Source of the DNA: Chloroflexota bacterium
GTDB lineage: Bacteria > Chloroflexota > Anaerolineae > Aggregatilineales > Aggregatilineaceae
Reading direction: 5' to 3'
NCBI GenBank assembly: GCA_016234525.1
Contig: JACRBK010000026.1
Coordinates: 1-9,207 of the forward strand
Length of the DNA stretch: 9,207 bases
Both the position numbers and the translations under genes were made by a program. Under the pieces are notes generated by a model. It was not told where the DNA came from. It ran no database searches and worked only from the letters and a program-made list of their open reading frames with translations. Below, one piece after another: positions 6,835 through 9,207 of this stretch. Position 1 is the first letter of the stretch. The number at the start of each line of letters is the position of its first letter.

Positions 6835-6927
6835 GGGTAGGGGCGCAGCAAGCGGCGCTTCTACCCAGACCCGGTCGGCTGCGGTCCCCTCTCCAACCCG
6901 GTTGGAGAGGGGGTAGGGGGTGAGGCG
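6835..6927. repeat. GC-rich palindromic intergenic repeat with two hairpins
   Basis: This non-coding stretch between the permease and WD40 genes has two palindromes. The first pairs GGGTAGGGGCGC (6835-6846) with GCGCTTCTACCC (6855-6866) over an 8-base loop, with two G-T pairs. It resembles a decayed copy of the GTAGGGGCGCGGC...GCGCCCCTAC intergenic repeats I recall from Chloroflexota and other genomes. The second is a perfect 13-bp inverted repeat (6886-6898 with 6900-6912) followed by the G-rich tail GTAGGGGGTGAGG. Read on the minus strand, the order is C-rich lead, CCCCTC hairpin, then the AGCGCCGC...GCGCCCCT block, the same order as in the element at 2765-2899. Family membership is inference. 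Confidence 0.55.
6886..6912 (-). terminator. Possible transcription-end hairpin after the ABC permease
   Basis: A 27-base perfect inverted repeat (CCCCTCTCCAACC and its complement around one central base) starts about 20 bases beyond the permease stop codon on the transcribed strand. The RNA hairpin would be very stable. No T-tract follows (GACCGCAG comes next), so it is not a classic Rho-independent terminator. It may simply be part of the dispersed repeat. Confidence 0.3.
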
Positions 6928-6931
6928 GGAT

Positions 6932-9207
6932 TTATTCGTAGCGCAGCGTATTCAGCGGCTTTTCGCCCGATGCTGACCATACCGACGCGATAGCCGCCAC
7001 CAGCGAAATCGTGATACACAGGCCCATCAGCAGAAAAGCAATCCCATAGGGAACTTTATCGCCCAATTCGCCCTGGAACATCTGGTACAGGATGATCAGC
7101 AGCATAATAAAACTGACTCCGACGCCGATCAGCCCGCCGATCAGACCCATCAAGCCGTTTTCGAGCAGCAGCATCCCTAACACGCGCTCGCGCTGCAAAC
7201 CAATCGCTTTCATCACGCCGATCTCGCGGCGGCGTTCCATCGCGGAGAGCGCTGCGGAGTTGGCGATCACGAATCCCCCGGTGAACAAGGCCAGCCCGGC
7301 GACCAGTGTCGGGAACGAGGTGAACTGCTCGACCAGCCGGTTTACCAGATCGTTGATAAAGCGCGTTTCGAGGACGAACGTCCCCGGCACTTCCGACAGG
7401 CTGCGGCGCACCTTCCGAATCTCGGATTCTTCTACATCGGCAATCGCCAGCACATCATTCGGCTGGAAGGGTCTGAGCGCCTCCAGCGGGGCATAGAGGT
7501 TCGAATTGCTGGCGGCGGTAATATCGACGGCTTGGCTAATGCCGACGACCACGAACCAGACTTCGCCGCGCGATGAGCCTGTGCCTGCCCGCAGTTTGAT
7601 TCTGTCGCCGACCTCAAAATCGGTGAACTGCGAATAAAAGGTTTCTTCTTCTTCGGGCCACAGGATCACTGCTGGCCAATATCCCTCGGCATCCGGCTGG
7701 CCATCCAGCGTGGGATCGAGGTTGCGACCTTGCTCCATCTTCACATCGGGCAAATTAGAGGTAATGTCGCGCCCGTCCACCGAGCTAAAGAAACCAGAAA
7801 ATTGATTATTTCGCACGGCGCGGTTTTCGCTGGTGTCCCAATAGGAGGTGATCTGTGTCTCATAGGTAGCAAGCATCGAAAAACTGCGGATACTGTCGCC
7901 TTGTTCTTCCAGTTTGACCCGCAGCGCGTCGAGAGTCTCGTTGCTGGCCGACGCCGTAAAGACCAGCACATTCCCACCAGTCACGTCCTCTAACAACTGC
8001 TCAAAGGCTTTGGTGATCGAATCGACCAGCATGGTAATCACGCTCAGCGTGAAAATGCCGATCACCAGCGCCAGCAGGGTAGACGCCCCGCGCGATTTGG
8101 TGGAGAGCATCCCCCGCATGGCGATCTTGAGGTCGATGAACGCGAAACGCTGGATCAAGCGGCCTATAATCCACAGCGGCAGCACCAAGCCGATGATCAG
8201 TGGGATCAGCGGCCAGAACGCCGGGAACAACATCAGCAGGGCGGTAGCGCGGACCTCGTGCAGTTTGCCGCCACCCGCCGCCCAGATAATCCACCAGAAC
8301 AGCAGATACATATAACCGACCAACAGCGTGGTGACGGTCAGGATCAGCAGGGCAGGGGTGTAATAACCGAAAAAGCCCCCGGCAGCGGTCAGCCCGACCA
8401 GAGTCAGCGGCCAGCGTAACAGGTGCAGCAGCCAGCTTCGCCCACGCCGCCGCGCCCGCATCGAGAGGAAATCGCCCAAAATGATCGGCAGGGCCATCAG
8501 CAGCCCGAACGCCGCGCCGATGCCGGTTACGATCTCGTTGATCGACGGCACATCTTTGAGCAGATCGCCCATCAACTGTTGGGCCAACAGGCTCATCAGC
8601 GCGATCAGACACACCATCGCGACGAATGCGCTCAAACGGCCCGTTTTGGGGATCATTGTCTCGCTGGGGCGCAGCACCACCGCTGGGCGAATCTGCGAGG
8701 CGGCGAGAGTGGGCAAAAATCCGAACACGGTGGTGATCACCATGCCCGCCGCGATTCCGGCCAGCGCCGGGCGCAGCGCAATGGTGAAGGCTAACGATTG
8801 GCCCAGAAATGTTTCGGCAAAACCTTTGGTGAGAAAGGCCAACCCCCAGCCGCCGACGATTCCCCCCAGGCTGCCCACGAAGCCCATGATGATCGCTTCG
8901 ACCAGGAACAGCACTGTGATCTCGCGCGGCTGAAGCCCTAAGGTTTTGAGAACAGCCACTTCGGTCGTGCGGCGGCTGACGATGACCAGCATGGTGTTGA
9001 TGATCCCGATCCCGCCGATCAACAGCGACACCAGCCCCATCACGACGACCAGATCGTCCACACGATCCGAGATCAGTGAATTCTGGTCGCGTAGATCGCT
9101 GGTGCTGGATACTCCCACTGCCCAAAACTGCCGGTCCAGATTTCTTTGTACTTCATCGACCTCTGACGGGTCCGCCAGCCGGACATAAATCTCATCCGCC
9201 AGCCCTG
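6932..9207 (-). CDS. FtsX/MacB-family ABC transporter permease, C-terminal 757 residues (start beyond right edge)
   Basis: The frame is open to the right edge. The GTG at 9118 is not the start: 29 upstream codons (reading GLADEIYVRLADPSEV...) carry the end of a MacB-like extracytoplasmic domain. Numbering from the edge, the first FtsX domain (about 50-170) has helices near 52-76, 97-125 and 146-168, with the SRRTTEVAVLKTLGL coupling region. A hydrophobic linker (about 190-350) holds several extra helices, then comes a helix at 375-393. A soluble extracytoplasmic domain (397-624) follows, then a second FtsX domain (630-755) with ERRREIGVMKAIGL and helices near 632-654, 679-707 and 720-742, ending in NTLRYE. 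The family works with a separate ATPase in mechanotransmission, lipoprotein release or peptide export; here the substrate is unknown. No ATPase gene is visible, and it probably lies upstream off the edge. The full protein is likely over 1000 residues. Confidence 0.9.
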   Translation of the reverse strand, partial: GLADEIYVRLADPSEVDEVQRNLDRQFWAVGVSSTSDLRDQNSLISDRVDDLVVVMGLVSLLIGGIGIINTMLVIVSRRTTEVAVLKTLGLQPREITVLFLVEAIIMGFVGSLGGIVGGWGLAFLTKGFAETFLGQSLAFTIALRPALAGIAAGMVITTVFGFLPTLAASQIRPAVVLRPSETMIPKTGRLSAFVAMVCLIALMSLLAQQLMGDLLKDVPSINEIVTGIGAAFGLLMALPIILGDFLSMRARRRGRSWLLHLLRWPLTLVGLTAAGGFFGYYTPALLILTVTTLLVGYMYLLFWWIIWAAGGGKLHEVRATALLMLFPAFWPLIPLIIGLVLPLWIIGRLIQRFAFIDLKIAMRGMLSTKSRGASTLLALVIGIFTLSVITMLVDSITKAFEQLLEDVTGGNVLVFTASASNETLDALRVKLEEQGDSIRSFSMLATYETQITSYWDTSENRAVRNNQFSGFFSSVDGRDITSNLPDVKMEQGRNLDPTLDGQPDAEGYWPAVILWPEEEETFYSQFTDFEVGDRIKLRAGTGSSRGEVWFVVVGISQAVDITAASNSNLYAPLEALRPFQPNDVLAIADVEESEIRKVRRSLSEVPGTFVLETRFINDLVNRLVEQFTSFPTLVAGLALFTGGFVIANSAALSAMERRREIGVMKAIGLQRERVLGMLLLENGLMGLIGGLIGVGVSFIMLLIILYQMFQGELGDKVPYGIAFLLMGLCITISLVAAIASVWSASGEKPLNTLRYE

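Noticed and set aside
9116..9118. GTG as the start of a 728-residue permease
   Set aside because: The frame stays open to the window edge, and the 29 extra residues match the end of a MacB-type extracytoplasmic domain, so the true start is outside.
8001..9125. 374-codon minus-strand frame overlapping the permease
   Set aside because: It is out of frame with the FtsX protein, and its translation is rich in R, G, D and H with no helices, typical of a shadow in GC-rich DNA.
1..9207. CRISPR array, tRNA, rRNA, insertion sequence or defence cassette
   Set aside because: No regularly spaced direct repeats, cloverleaf-like segments, transposase motifs or defence-gene domains were seen on either strand. 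The DEDDh-helicase fusion is explained by DinG.

Overview
The window carries six protein-coding genes, all on the minus strand. Two of them run off the edges. No RNA genes, CRISPR arrays, transposases or phage genes were seen. The GC-rich sequence, the exonuclease-fused DinG, the long FtsX-type permease, the secreted WD40-like protein and the C-rich palindromic intergenic repeats together suggest a Chloroflexota (Anaerolineae-like) chromosome. That taxonomic call is an inference from gene style; there is no marker gene to prove it.

In the direction of transcription (right to left) the layout is as follows. (1) 9207-6932 is the C-terminal 757 residues of a large FtsX/MacB-superfamily ABC permease whose start lies beyond the right edge. 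(2) 6927-6835 is a palindromic, C-rich intergenic repeat. (3) 6746-5832 is a secreted beta-propeller protein with about six WD40-like blades. (4) 5734-2933 is dinG, a DEDDh exonuclease fused to an XPD/DinG-type helicase that keeps four cysteines placed like the iron-sulfur ligands. (5) 2899-2765 is a roughly 135-bp MITE-like element with imperfect terminal inverted repeats and an internal GTGA-loop hairpin. (6) 2738-1530 is a 12-helix major facilitator transporter. (7) 1458-304 is a soluble PAS histidine kinase with a four-cysteine cluster. (8) 302-1 is the start of a second, closely similar PAS kinase. It is separated from the first by one base, and the left edge cuts it.

The genes do not form an obvious single pathway. 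The two kinases are clearly an operon: tandem paralogues, coupled, under a TATAAT box at 1497-1492. Candidate -10 boxes in front of dinG and the WD40 gene suggest these are transcribed separately, but neither has a convincing -35. The MFS gene has no clear promoter and may be read through from dinG across the MITE-like element.

Most of the window is ordinary housekeeping and accessory content. The points most worth a second look are the coupled Cys-cluster kinase pair with a non-canonical ATP-binding G1 region, the exonuclease plus Fe-S-cysteine DinG, and the two intergenic elements that share an architecture and orientation. No clearly new defence or mobile system was found.
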